Below are positions 44,241 to 54,937 of a stretch of 64,000 nucleotides of DNA, piece after piece. The notes under the pieces are model-generated. The model saw only the letters and a list, made by a program, of their open reading frames with translations. It was not told where the DNA came from and made no database searches. Each line of letters starts with the position of its first letter. Position 1 is the first letter of the stretch. This DNA is from Orychophragmus violaceus (Eukaryota > Streptophyta > Magnoliopsida > Brassicales > Brassicaceae): positions 43,225,270-43,289,269 of the forward strand of contig CM058239.1 of NCBI GenBank assembly GCA_030180135.1. Reading direction: 5' to 3'. Made by a program: the position numbers and the translations under genes.

Positions 44241-47200
44241 ATCTCCCACTTGTACTGGAATCTCTGTATTCATAATCCTTTTGTCACAATATCTCGATTA
44301 GTCATAAGGCAAGATTGGTGTCATCCTTATAAAGCCTAATCTTGTTCACCGGACTCTGATTCGATACTGACAATCCAAACGACTCGGGACAGTCCGTTTG
44401 AGCATGGCCATGCATTTTCCAGTATTCAAATCTCCGATTGGCCTAGAGATATTCACTCCATTTATATTGGAGGGACAAATCCCGTCTTGTTCCATCACTG
44501 TAAACTACTCATTTCATAATGTACCCAAACAAGGTCCTTATAACTATCGCAGAAGGACAGCGTTAGACAATGATCAAAGTGAATCAGTCCATGTGCAGTC
44601 ACATGCATTCGATGACCTATAAAATGGTTTATATCACTTTGGAACGATTATTTCATCACAGTTAAAATAATCTTGAAATAATAATTTCATTAAACATTTT
44701 AAATGTTATTTCAAGAACATATCCAATAACTAAATAAAGCCCTTTAATAACTCCCACTGAAATTAAGACTACATCTTAATTTCACTTATCCTACAGCAAC
44801 AGTCCGCGACTCGTGCTTAGGCCTAAGGAGTGGCTTCGTTAATAGATTAGCAACGTTCTCATTCGTTGAAACTGGCTGATCTACTTAACATCTCTGTCAT
44901 TTATCTCACGGAATAGGTTATACCTATCCTCAAGGTGTTTGGACCTCTGATGTGCAGCTAGTCTCATCTATGCTGTAAATCACATCAAGTTCAGTGACGA
45001 ACTCTTCTTTCCAAACAACCTCTTTCGCGACTTCCCAAGCTGCGAAATGTTCAGCTTAAGTCATGGAGTCAGCAACAGTGCCTTGCACCGCCAGATAGAC
45101 ACAAGATATAACCGGACTGTGATCGGAAATCATCTTTGTCTATTGGAAACTTGCCTTTCAGACTCTACCGACTTGTAGCACCTCACTTTCTCTGTAACTC
45201 AAGAATTTATCCTTAGTATTCCTCAAATACTTTAGGACATTCTTTACGGCAATCCAGTGATTCTTTGCTGGATTTGACCGGTCTTTACTTGTCTTGCTTA
45301 ACATTAAAGCAACATCAAACAAGTACGTTTCATGGCATACATGATAGATCCAATTACCGAAGCATATGGAATCCTATCCATGCATTTAAGCTCAGCAGTT
45401 ATCGTAGGATACTGTATCTTGCTTAACTTAATGCCATGTGACATTGGCATAAAACCCTTCTTGGATTGCTCAAAACGTGTAGGACTTTGTCTATTTAAGA
45501 ATCCTGACGTTGTCCTACCAGCTCTTTTGGATCTCTATCTTTAGATCCAAAATCCAAGAACTACGTGGCTTTACCCATGTCAATCATTAAACCAACTCCC
45601 AAGCTAGTCCTTTACCGACTACAGCATTGGGACGTTATATCCGAGAATCAGTATGTCATCGACATACACTTTGAGAAATGCAATATCGCTCCCACCAATC
45701 TATTAGTAAACACACAGTTCCGCTTCGTTCCTGTTCAAGTCAAAACCTTGACTACTTCAACAGAACGAAGATTCCAACTCCGATATGTTTGCTTCCATCC
45801 ATGAATGGATCGATGAAGCTAACTTACATAAAATGTAATTTTTTGGAGTCCGGGCTCACTTTCGCTTCTTTGAATTTCGCAGATTCGTCGCTTTCAATGA
45901 TCATCAGATCATGCGAACTTTCAATGATTATCAGGTTCAACTAATGACGAGAAATCACTCTCGGATTAGTAACTGATTCATTCATATCTGCGAACTTCAG
46001 GCTCCACAGGTGTAGATTCTACAGAAATCTGTAAATCCTTCCGCTGCTCTCCCTCAATAGGTTAAGCAACCTCCTGTTTTTCTCGAATTTCTTCGAGTTG
46101 TACTTTTACTCCCACTGTTCTTCTTGGAAAATAACTTCCCTTCTTAGAAAACAGAATGGACGTAAAAGTAACAAGCCTTGGTTTCCTTCGGACAAGGCTC
46201 CACAGGTGTAGATTCTACAGAAATCTGTAAATCCTTCCGCTGCTCTCCCTCAACAGGTTGAGCAGCCTCCTGTATTTCTCGAATTTCTTCGAGTTATACT
46301 TTTACTCCCACTGTTCTTCTTGGAAAATAACTTCCCTTCTTAGAAAACAGAATGGACGTAAAAGTAAGAAGCCTTGGTTTCCTTCGGACAACCAGCGAAG
46401 TAGTACAACTACAAATACTCAGTAAAGACGAATTTGGATCGATTCCAATCCACATTTACGTGGTGTCTTTCAACTGATATTTGTGGAACTATTTCAGCGT
46501 AAACTTAGATATTTTAGAGCGCTATTCTTAAATAATATCATGGAAGATTCGTGTGACTCATCTTTAATCATTTCTTATAAGATCTGATTCTTTCTCACAG
46601 AAACACCTTCAGGTTTTCAGGAGAAATGAGCTGTGAAACGATTTCACACTCATTAAGATGATCACACAATCAATGACTTAAGTATTCTCACTCGTGATCT
46701 AATCCAGAGTCTTAATACTTTTGTCACTCAGACCTTATACTTCATTCTGGAACTCTTTCGACCATGTCAAAGAATTCCGACTTGTGTCTCATCAAATGAA
46801 CACAGTCACACTCACTGAAGTAATCAGTAGAGACAATGAAGTACAGGAAATTTTCTCTGGCATTACTGCTCATTGGGCCACATACATCAGTATGTTCCAG
46901 GTCCAATAAGCCTTTGGGCTTTTCTCTAGCTCGGCGAAGATAGGCCCTTTACCTTTTGGTCTAGTAAACAGAATTCAAGTCTCATAAGATATTTTATCAA
47001 ATGAGCCCAACAGTCCATGACTATGGGATTTCTGAATCCGACTTACTCTATGTGACCAAGACTTTATGCCAAGAAAAATCAGGTTTAATTCATCAGATTT
47101 AAACCAATTCGGTATTTATGTTACATTTAGGCACTCTTTGGTTTAAGATATAAAACCCATTCCATGAATAGGGTGCTACAATTAATATTTCATTAAGATC

Positions 47201-47345
47201 AAAAGAACAAAACTTGTCTTTTATCAAAATGAAAAACATTCAAATTCTTACAAGAAAATGAAAGACAACTCTGCTTAAAGCAGGTACATTGTAGCAATTA
47301 CTTAATACAAAACCAAGCCTCAAAGGGATCTATAAGTGAAAAACC
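44241..47345 (-). pseudogene. Decayed pol and 3' region of C2
   Basis: Homologous base by base to C1 3624-7100. Recognisable remnants on the minus strand are the RNase H start near 44980-45060, the RT YVDD region at 45655-45675 and an integrase piece near 46760-46900. All are out of a common frame. Shared defects with C1 include the same garbled RNase H end around 44880-44960. No protein can be made. Confidence 0.85.
46000..46391. repeat. 196-bp tandem duplication in C2 pol remnant
   Basis: Two adjacent copies, 46000-46195 and 46196-46391, each starting GGCTCCACAGGTGTAG and ending CCTTCGGACAA, with a few differences (AATAGGTTAAGCAA versus AACAGGTTGAGCAG). C1 has one copy at the matching place (5820-6016). 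Confidence 0.93.
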
Positions 47346-48365
47346 CTACGGCTGAGGCAGCATCCCAAGCTCCTTCCAGACATGTAGTTTCACTTGCCCT
47401 TCCTTCAACGTTCTACTGTTGCTTAGGCTCTGCATATTATCACAAATATCAGTGCCACAACCAGTATCCAATACCTTTAAGGTAGAACTTGAAGTAATAA
47501 CATGAATACCTGAGGAAGTAGTCTCATACATCAACTTCAATTCCTCATCATCTTCCATGAATTTAATGCAATTTCTCTTCCAATGCCCTGTCTCCTTACA
47601 GTAGCAGCACTTACCAACGCAAGAGGTATCTGACTCGGGCTCAGAAGACACACGCTTGCCATGATTCAAAATCTGGACAACTTTGTCTTCACCCTTGTCA
47701 GCATTCGGTTTAGTAAACCTACCCTTCTCATTCATGAGATTGTACAGGGTACTCTTCACGTTTGGCTCAACTGTCTTGAGCATATTATGCAGTTCAGTCA
47801 GCGTCTTCGTTAAGCCTTTCTTGATATAGTTCCTTCTGAACTTATCATAGCTTGACGGCAGTGACTGCAGAATGATCTCAGTTGCCAATTCTTGGCTAAC
47901 TGGATAATCCAGTTTCCTCAGGTTATCAATGTAACCCATCATTTTACTGACATGAGGACTCACTGGATGATCATTTGGTAGCTTGCAGCTAGTGAGAGAC
48001 TTAACCAACCGGTATCTCTCCACTCTTATCTGCTCCTGAAATTTCAATTTCAGGCTGCTGATCATCTCTATTGGCGACTCCATGTTCTCATATTGCTTCT
48101 GCAAGTCTGAATCCATGGTAGCCAATATCAGACCACGCACATCTACCAGATCATTATAATGCTTATTCCAAGCATCATATACTGCATGAGAAGCATTGGA
48201 CCCGATCCTCACGGGGAGAGCTCTCTCAAGGACATAGTCCTTTCTCTCCTGTCTGAGGACTAGCCTCAGGTTCCGCGACCAAGTCAAGAAATTTGATCCG
48301 TTCAGCTTGTCCATCTTAAGGACAGACCGGATCGAGAAAGTGTTTTGATTGTTTGTGCTAGTCAT
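47346..48365 (-). CDS. Gag (with protease start) of Copia element C2
   Basis: 339 codons open from ATG at 48365. Capsid region with MDKLNGSNFLTWSRNLRLVL and MMGYIDNLRKLDYPVSQELA, zinc knuckle CYCKETGHWKRNC near residues 254-266, then the protease motif VLDTGCGTDICDN at about 299-311. The frame ends soon after, inside what should be protease. Compared with C1, most differences leave the frame open and the knuckle intact. It likely still makes a particle protein; protease is incomplete. A CAG splice-site-like end lies two bases before the ATG. Confidence 0.87.
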   Translation of the reverse strand: MTSTNNQNTFSIRSVLKMDKLNGSNFLTWSRNLRLVLRQERKDYVLERALPVRIGSNASHAVYDAWNKHYNDLVDVRGLILATMDSDLQKQYENMESPIEMISSLKLKFQEQIRVERYRLVKSLTSCKLPNDHPVSPHVSKMMGYIDNLRKLDYPVSQELATEIILQSLPSSYDKFRRNYIKKGLTKTLTELHNMLKTVEPNVKSTLYNLMNEKGRFTKPNADKGEDKVVQILNHGKRVSSEPESDTSCVGKCCYCKETGHWKRNCIKFMEDDEELKLMYETTSSGIHVITSSSTLKVLDTGCGTDICDNMQSLSNSRTLKEGQVKLHVWKELGMLPQP

Positions 48366-50047
48366 AACTGAAAATTAAGATAAAAGGATTTTAATTAATA
48401 TGTTCAATATGATTAATCTCGTATTAAATTTAATATGATTAATCACGCATTATATTCAATAACATAAGTTACCCTCAATAGAATATAATGATTCCAAGAT
48501 CCACATATAACTAAGATTAAAGTGGGCCACTGGCCGTCACCAAACCTTAGCTTATATCGGTAAGCCCTATATCGGCTAATTATACCCGTGATATAACTCT
48601 TGGTTGTGAATCTGGGCCCGAGGCCCAATCCACTCTGATGTCTCAAGGCCCGGGACTCCCGATGGCCTAGTCAAGAAAACCAGACTATACAGTCATGTAA
48701 TCATTAATGTCTGGGACTCCCAATGACATTTATGAATCACAAACCGTCTTATCCACGCAAAAGCAGACACCCTCACACTGTAAGGCCATGAATACAATTG
48801 AATGGGCTTCGACAGCTGACATAGAATGGACAAGACATCCAACGCTTGATATTATTTGAGGTTCGTAGGTTTATTTAAAAACATTCCCAAAATAGAAGAT
48901 TACTATTTCGGGAAACTTTCTATTTTTGGAAACCTACAATTTTTGGAAACTTTCTAAAATTGGAAACTTTCTAAAAACGGAAACTTTCTAACTTTAGAAA
49001 TTTCTTTAAAATCCAAAACCCGCAAATCCAGAAACTTCTAATTTAAGAAACTTTCTAATTTCAAAATTTCGGAAACTTTAATTTAAAATCGACTTTATAA
49101 TTTTATAAAATAAATTTTAAATTAATCTGAAGAAAGACTCAAATAATTGGCCCAATTGTTTTAACTTCTTGGCCCGAGGCCCAAGAATTGGTCCATGTCC
49201 AAGACATGACCCAATTGTCCAATTAAATGACATAACCGGTCTGGTTCATTAAAATTGGTCTAACCAAATTTTAATTACTACGATGACCACAATTGTCAAC
49301 CGGTTATTTACTAAACCGGATTTTCTCAATTTATTTGGTCCAACCAAATCAAATTAGAAAATCCTGGTTTAGGCACTAAATCCAATAATTCTTTCGACAT
49401 TGGATTTCTTGTCCCGGTTTAACCAGACTTAATAAAATTATTAAATCTGTTTATTAAACCAGGACGAATTAATTTTAATCAAAAATTAAACCGAGCCTTA
49501 AACCAACCATGTCGATCGATGAACCAACCGTGTCGATCGATCCATCAACCGCATCGGTCGATGCTCTCAGCATCGATCCTGCATCGATCGTGCATCGATC
49601 CTGTATCGATCGATGCTCTCACGCATGCACTGAACCGAGCCAAAACCCTAACCGTGTCGATCGATGTGCACCAACCGCATCGGTCGATGCACCAATATCG
49701 AACCTGCATCGATCCTGCATCGATCGATGCTTTCACGCGTTAACAGGGTTAGCCGATAGACTGTATCGACCGATCCATGCGATCGTATCGATCGATCCAT
49801 GCGATCTTCGAATTGTATCGACCGATCCATGCGATCGTATCGATCGATACATGCAATCGCAGCCGATTCTCATTCTCTCGGATCAGATCGCATACCAAAT
49901 CAATATAGTTTGATCATGCGATTTTTCATGTGTTTAGATTTCAATTCTTGTTACTTAAATGTTTTCTCTTATCAGTAGTTGATTCAAAACACTTTTAAAC
50001 AAGAAAAACAATCCTAAACATGAATCTAAACAAGAAAAACCAGAACC
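48366..50047 (-). other. C2 leader, possible intron, with palindromic array
   Basis: Non-coding, 1.68 kb. The part nearest gag is homologous to F and C1 leaders. Bounded by AG|GT right after the PBS (GT at 50046-50045, minus) and CAG at 48370-48368, which would define a 1679-base intron. Contains the array at 49505-49860 and a block of repeated GGAAACTTTCTAA words at about 48900-49080. Confidence 0.55.
49505..49860. repeat. TCGATCGATGC / TCGATCGATCC array in C2 leader
   Basis: Around 16 copies of an 11-12 base word (GTGTCGATCGATG, GCATCGGTCGATGC, GTATCGATCGATCC and variants) at irregular 13-40 base spacing, often as pairs forming palindromes. ORFs on both strands across it only translate the repeat. 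C1, otherwise collinear, lacks the array, so C2 gained it. Confidence 0.9.
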
Positions 50048-50061
50048 TGGCTCTGATACCA
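50048..50061 (-). other. Primer-binding site of C2
   Basis: Minus strand TGGTATCAGAGCCA, one base from the 5' LTR; complementary to initiator Met tRNA. Confidence 0.93.
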
Positions 50062-50062
50062 C

Positions 50063-50735
50063 TGAAGGATTGTTTAGTTGATCCTGATTCAATTCTTGGA
50101 TTCATATCAACCTAAACATGCGGATCTAGGTTCTTCTCAGAATAGAAACAAATGATGATCTCACCTTATACCTGTTTGCAGCGGAAAGAGGTGGTATGTC
50201 TGAGATCAGAGAAACACCGAGGGATGAATCCTCCAAAGGTTCACACACGCGATCACAGAAAACGGCTGCTAGACCACTAGAGGAACTCGGCGCAGAGAGA
50301 GAGAGTTTTCGGCTGGAGTGTTAGGGTTAATCCTTTCTGAACCCGAGTTTTATCTAATAAAACTTGTCCGGTTCCGTTTGGGCCATTTGGCCCAAACACC
50401 AATTAACTCGACGGCATTCGCGCACTGTGTCGACCGACACACCTTGTGTATCGATCGACACAGAGTAGCTAAACCGTTTTATTCTCTCTAAGTACAGTAA
50501 ATGCCTAGCACTTTTACCGTACTTCTGCTAAACCGTTCCTACACATTTTCCTGTTAGCTTAGGCGTGTGACCCATATGGGATCATATAATAAAGGCAATA
50601 AGTCCAAGACTTATAGATCATGAGCGGACTCTAGCAAGCCATCATGACCCCCAGTATTATATGACTTATGTCTGATCATTGACATACTCTTACTTTCTAG
50701 AGACAGTACCGAGATTACTGGACACAATTCCAACA
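50063..50735 (-). repeat. 5' LTR of C2
   Basis: 673 bp, same length as the 3' LTR and identical except for about one base. TG...CA ends; GTCTC follows as TSD. Confidence 0.96.
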
Positions 50736-50740
50736 GTCTC

Positions 50741-52430
50741 TGCCCGATAGTATCCCTCTCCATCCATGTGAGGCCATGACTTTCGGTTGAACAGTTAGGA
50801 AATCCTCATGTTTGCAGTATTTCCCAAGTAAACAGCTTGGCTAAAAGGCACTGAGGCTTTGAAATGATCCTCCAACTTGTTTTTTCCAGCATTGAAACAT
50901 TGAATGCTTCTATTTCCCTGAAGTTCAATCCTCCTTCTCTCTTAGACTTTGCCATTGTTTTCCATGATACCTAGCACATCCCTTTTTCTCTGCTATTGAG
51001 TCCCACTAATATCTTGTCAAGGCAGATTGAATTCTCCTACATAAGCTGATGGATAGCTTGAAGGCCATTGAGTAGTTCTGATTTCAACATCACAAGCTTC
51101 CCTGCATTTGATAACCTCTTTGTAGACCAGCTTAAAGCTCTCTGTTTAATCCTTTATACAATAGATGTGAATACATATTTCTTTTTCCTTCCAAAAAGCT
51201 CAGGGAGACCTAAGTACTTTCCTGCTCCACCCTCTTTCTCAATTCCAATCTCAAGCTTGACCCTTGATCTGATTTCCTGAGAAGTCTTCCCTGAGAAAGT
51301 CACTGCCGATTTGTCCTTATTGATTTCCTGACCATATGCTTCCTCGTACTCACCTAGGATTGCTTCAGTTTAATGCTGCTCTTTGTGTCTGTTTTCATGA
51401 AAACATCATATCATCTGCGAATAGCAAATGATTTAGTCCCATTCCACTCATGTTAACCTTGATTCCAACCAGACTTCCTTCATCATGTGCTTTTTGGAAT
51501 AATACTGATAGAACTTCGCTGCAGAGTATGAACATGAAGGGAGAGAGGGGATCCTCTGTCTAATCCCTCTCTGTGATTTGATGATTCCTTTAGCTTTGCC
51601 ATTTATGAGGATCGAGAAGCTTACGGTCCTTACACACTGCATAGTCCAGTTGATAAAATTCTCTGCAAAACCAAACTGTTTTAACACCATCTCAATCAAA
51701 TACCACTCCAGCCAATCGTAGGCCTTTGACCATGTCCGTTTTGACGGTCATTGTACAATGCTTTTCAGCTTTGGATGTCTTCAAATGATGCAAGACTTCT
51801 TGTGTTATTAACACGTTGTCCGTTATTGCTCAGTCATACAAAAATGCAGATTGATTGTCGGATATAAGACTGCTTAAGATCGGCTTCAGTCTCCTTGTGA
51901 ACACTTTTGAGAAGATTTTGTAGTGTACTTTGCATAAGGTCAGTGTCATGTATTCCTTCACATTCTTTGGGTTTGGTATCTTGGGGATTAGCATGAAATG
52001 TGTTTCACTGACATGCTAAGGTAACCTTCCTTTAGCAAAGAAATCATGTATTTCCTTGGTTACTTCATGCTCGATCAGTTCCCAATGAGTATAGAAGAAA
52101 CTTGCTGAGAAGCCATCCAGACCAGCTGATTTGTCCGGACGTATTGCGAAAACAGCCTCGTTTATCTCAGCTTTTGATATTATCTTTGTCAGCTCCACAT
52201 TCATCCGCTCGGTGACCTTCCTTTTGTTTGATTTTTGCATTGTTCTGCTCGGATCATTGTTTCTTGTTTGAAAGATCTCCTGAAAGTAATTAATGAAAAC
52301 CTATGCTATCTGCTTTTCTTCAAACACTTCTTGACCTTCTTCATTCTCAATGACAGAGAATCTATTAACTGTCCTTCTTCCTTTGGTGTAAGCATGGAAG
52401 AAATCAATGCTTATGGCTATAACAAGATAG
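50741..52430 (-). pseudogene. LINE-2, 5' part of RT
   Basis: Minus strand. Linker with HAYTKGRRTVNRFSVIENEE at about 52320-52405, RT start (AEINEAVFAIRPDKSAGLDG) at 52016-52240, a palm region with LINGKAKGIIKSQRGIRQ at 51448-51699, and the catalytic FADD at about 51410-51421 (LLFADD) in a broken frame. It continues across C2 to 43567. The 5' side is cut at about 52430; no ORF1 or endonuclease core is present. Several stops. Confidence 0.83.
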
Positions 52431-53385
<955 letters not shown>

Positions 53386-53534
53386 TTTTTTTGTCGTCAA
53401 TCAAGTTATATTATCGGCCCAATGGGCAGCAGCAAAAAATTGTACAAGTGCATGATTTAAATAAGACAACAAATTGGATCAAAGGCACAATACATCAAAA
53501 CACTGATTAATTTTTGTTGAGTCAATGAAACATG
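53386..53534 (-). repeat. LINE-like retroposon 3' tail
   Basis: Plus-strand T-run followed by GTCGTCAATCAAG; on the minus strand this reads CTTGATTGACGAC then poly(A), the 3' end of a LINE-like retroposon. Upstream on the minus strand it continues across Sirevirus H into 62697-63072. The coding part is not recognised. Confidence 0.5.
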
Positions 53535-54118
53535 TGAAGAAGTACTGAGCTACGGCATGAGTTACAACAGGAGTTGAGTCAACTAGCATGTGCAACAGTG
53601 ACTGAGTCAACGATAGAAGACGTGAGCTGGAACGAAGAAAGATGGACCTGCTAGGAACAAGTAGCTGACAAGGACGAACCTAAAGATGAGTAGCTGAGCT
53701 GGACATGAAGATCAGTGAAGATACTCAAAGGATGAGCACCGAAAAGATGTTAGGAAAATATGCTTTTTACAAGATGAAGAAAAATGGAAATATGCCTAAA
53801 AAGAGTTTAGGAAATATGCCAATAGAAATAAGGCAATTGTACGATGATCTATAAGTATAAATAGATCATCTAGGGCATCTGTGCTTGGTGCGCCTTTAGA
53901 GAGAGAGATTGCTTTTAGCAAAAGTTGAGAGTTCTTAAGAAAGGATTAGACTTGGTGTTAAGGGTGAATCTAGAAGGCTTTGAGATCATTGATAGATCGA
54001 GAAGCAAGAGAGAGACTAGGTTGTTAAGGTGAAACGTTTGTTTGCTTTGCAATAAAAAGTCTTGAAAAAAGAATATCCTTGTGTCACATTCTGTATTACG
54101 TTGTGTCTCACTTTTTCA
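53535..54118 (+). repeat. 5' LTR of Sirevirus H
   Basis: 584 bp, TGAAGAAGTACTGAGC ... CACTTTTTCA. TATA box at 53856-53863; CAATAAAAAG poly(A)-signal-like word near 54050. Differences from the 3' LTR: GTACTG/GCACTG, CAGTGACT/CAATGACT, ATGCCAAT/ATGGCAAT and one A. Confidence 0.95.
53856..53863 (+). promoter_or_regulatory. TATA box in H LTR
   Basis: TATAAATA in the LTR, in a position fitting RNA polymerase II transcription of the element; the same word is in the 3' LTR at 62435-62442. Confidence 0.7.
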
Positions 54119-54120
54119 AT

Positions 54121-54132
54121 TGGTATCAGAGC
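54121..54132 (+). other. Primer-binding site of Sirevirus H
   Basis: TGGTATCAGAGC, two bases after the LTR, complementary to initiator Met tRNA. Confidence 0.93.
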
Positions 54133-54175
54133 GGACACTTGTTGCTCATATATACAGGTGGGATCCTGCGGAAAA

Positions 54176-54937
54176 ATGGAGAACTACAATGAGCTGATCA
54201 ATAGCTCTAGAGTAATACTGGATGCGACAAACTATGGTTTCTGGAAAGCAAGAACAAGATCACAAATCAAAGGTATCGACCCGCTGGCTTGGAAGGCAGT
54301 TGAATCAGGCTGGACAGCTCCAACAATGAAGAATGAAGCAGGAGCCGATGTACCCAAACCTGAGGAACAATGGACAGAAGTCGAACTGAAGCTCTCAACA
54401 TTCAATTCCAGGGCCCTAACTGCAATTCACTGTGGAGTAGCTAAGAAACAATTCGAATTAATACAAGGATGTGAATTGGCTAAAGAAGCGTGGGATATTC
54501 TTCAAATTCACTTTGAAGGAACAGAGAAAGTGCAAAACTCAAGGAAAGATCTATTAGCCACCAAGTTTGAAGACTTAAAGATGGAAGATGACGAAACAAT
54601 TTCAGATTTTAGCGCCAAAATCAGCTCTTTAGCACAAGAAGCATCACTCCTTGGTAAGAAATATAAAGACAAGAAACTTGTCAAGAAATTCTTAAGGTGT
54701 CTGCCAGCCAAATATATGCCATACAAGGCGGCTTTGAGTGTATCAGCTAACACTGAGGATATGAGTTTTGATGAGCTAGTCGGTATGCTGCAAGTCCATG
54801 AGCTAGAGCTAGATGGTACAAAGAAATCCAAAAGTGTTGCACTCATCACTCAAGCAAAATCAAACCAGGAAATCGAGGGAGAAGATCCTGTAAGCCTCAT
54901 TGTTCGAAGATTTGATCGTAGCTTTAAGAAGGGTTGA
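54176..54937 (+). pseudogene. Gag of Sirevirus H, capsid part
   Basis: Open from ATG at 54176 (the upstream codons back to 54062 are LTR and PBS). The capsid-type domain has NYGFWKARTRSQIKGIDPLA (about residues 20-39), AKEAWDILQIHFEGTEKVQ and LRCLPAKYMPYKAALSV, typical of UBN2-type Copia Gag. The frame ends at TGA 54935 because of one extra base in a GGG run. The zinc knuckles follow at once in the next frame (55014-55055 and 55083-55124). The break lies inside the Gag-coding part, not at a domain border, so a mutation or sequence error is more likely than programmed frameshifting. Confidence 0.85.

Larger units (their letters stand above)
43563..50740 (-). mobile_element. Copia element C2, young, with GTCTC TSD
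   Basis: Complete LTR element on the minus strand: two 673-bp LTRs (50063-50735 and 43568-44240) and a perfect TSD GTCTC at 43563-43567 and 50736-50740. The LTRs differ at one position that I can find (T at about 43918, G at about 50410). It has a PBS for initiator Met tRNA, an open gag, and a pol decayed in the same way as C1. It is inserted in LINE-2 RT. Near-identical LTRs next to a dead pol mean that it was copied recently by enzymes from another element. Confidence 0.96.

Noticed and set aside
49509..49913. 134-codon ORF with SIDP/HRSCIDRC repeats
   Set aside because: Translation of the TCGATCGATGC array in the C2 leader; mirrored ORFs on the other strand.
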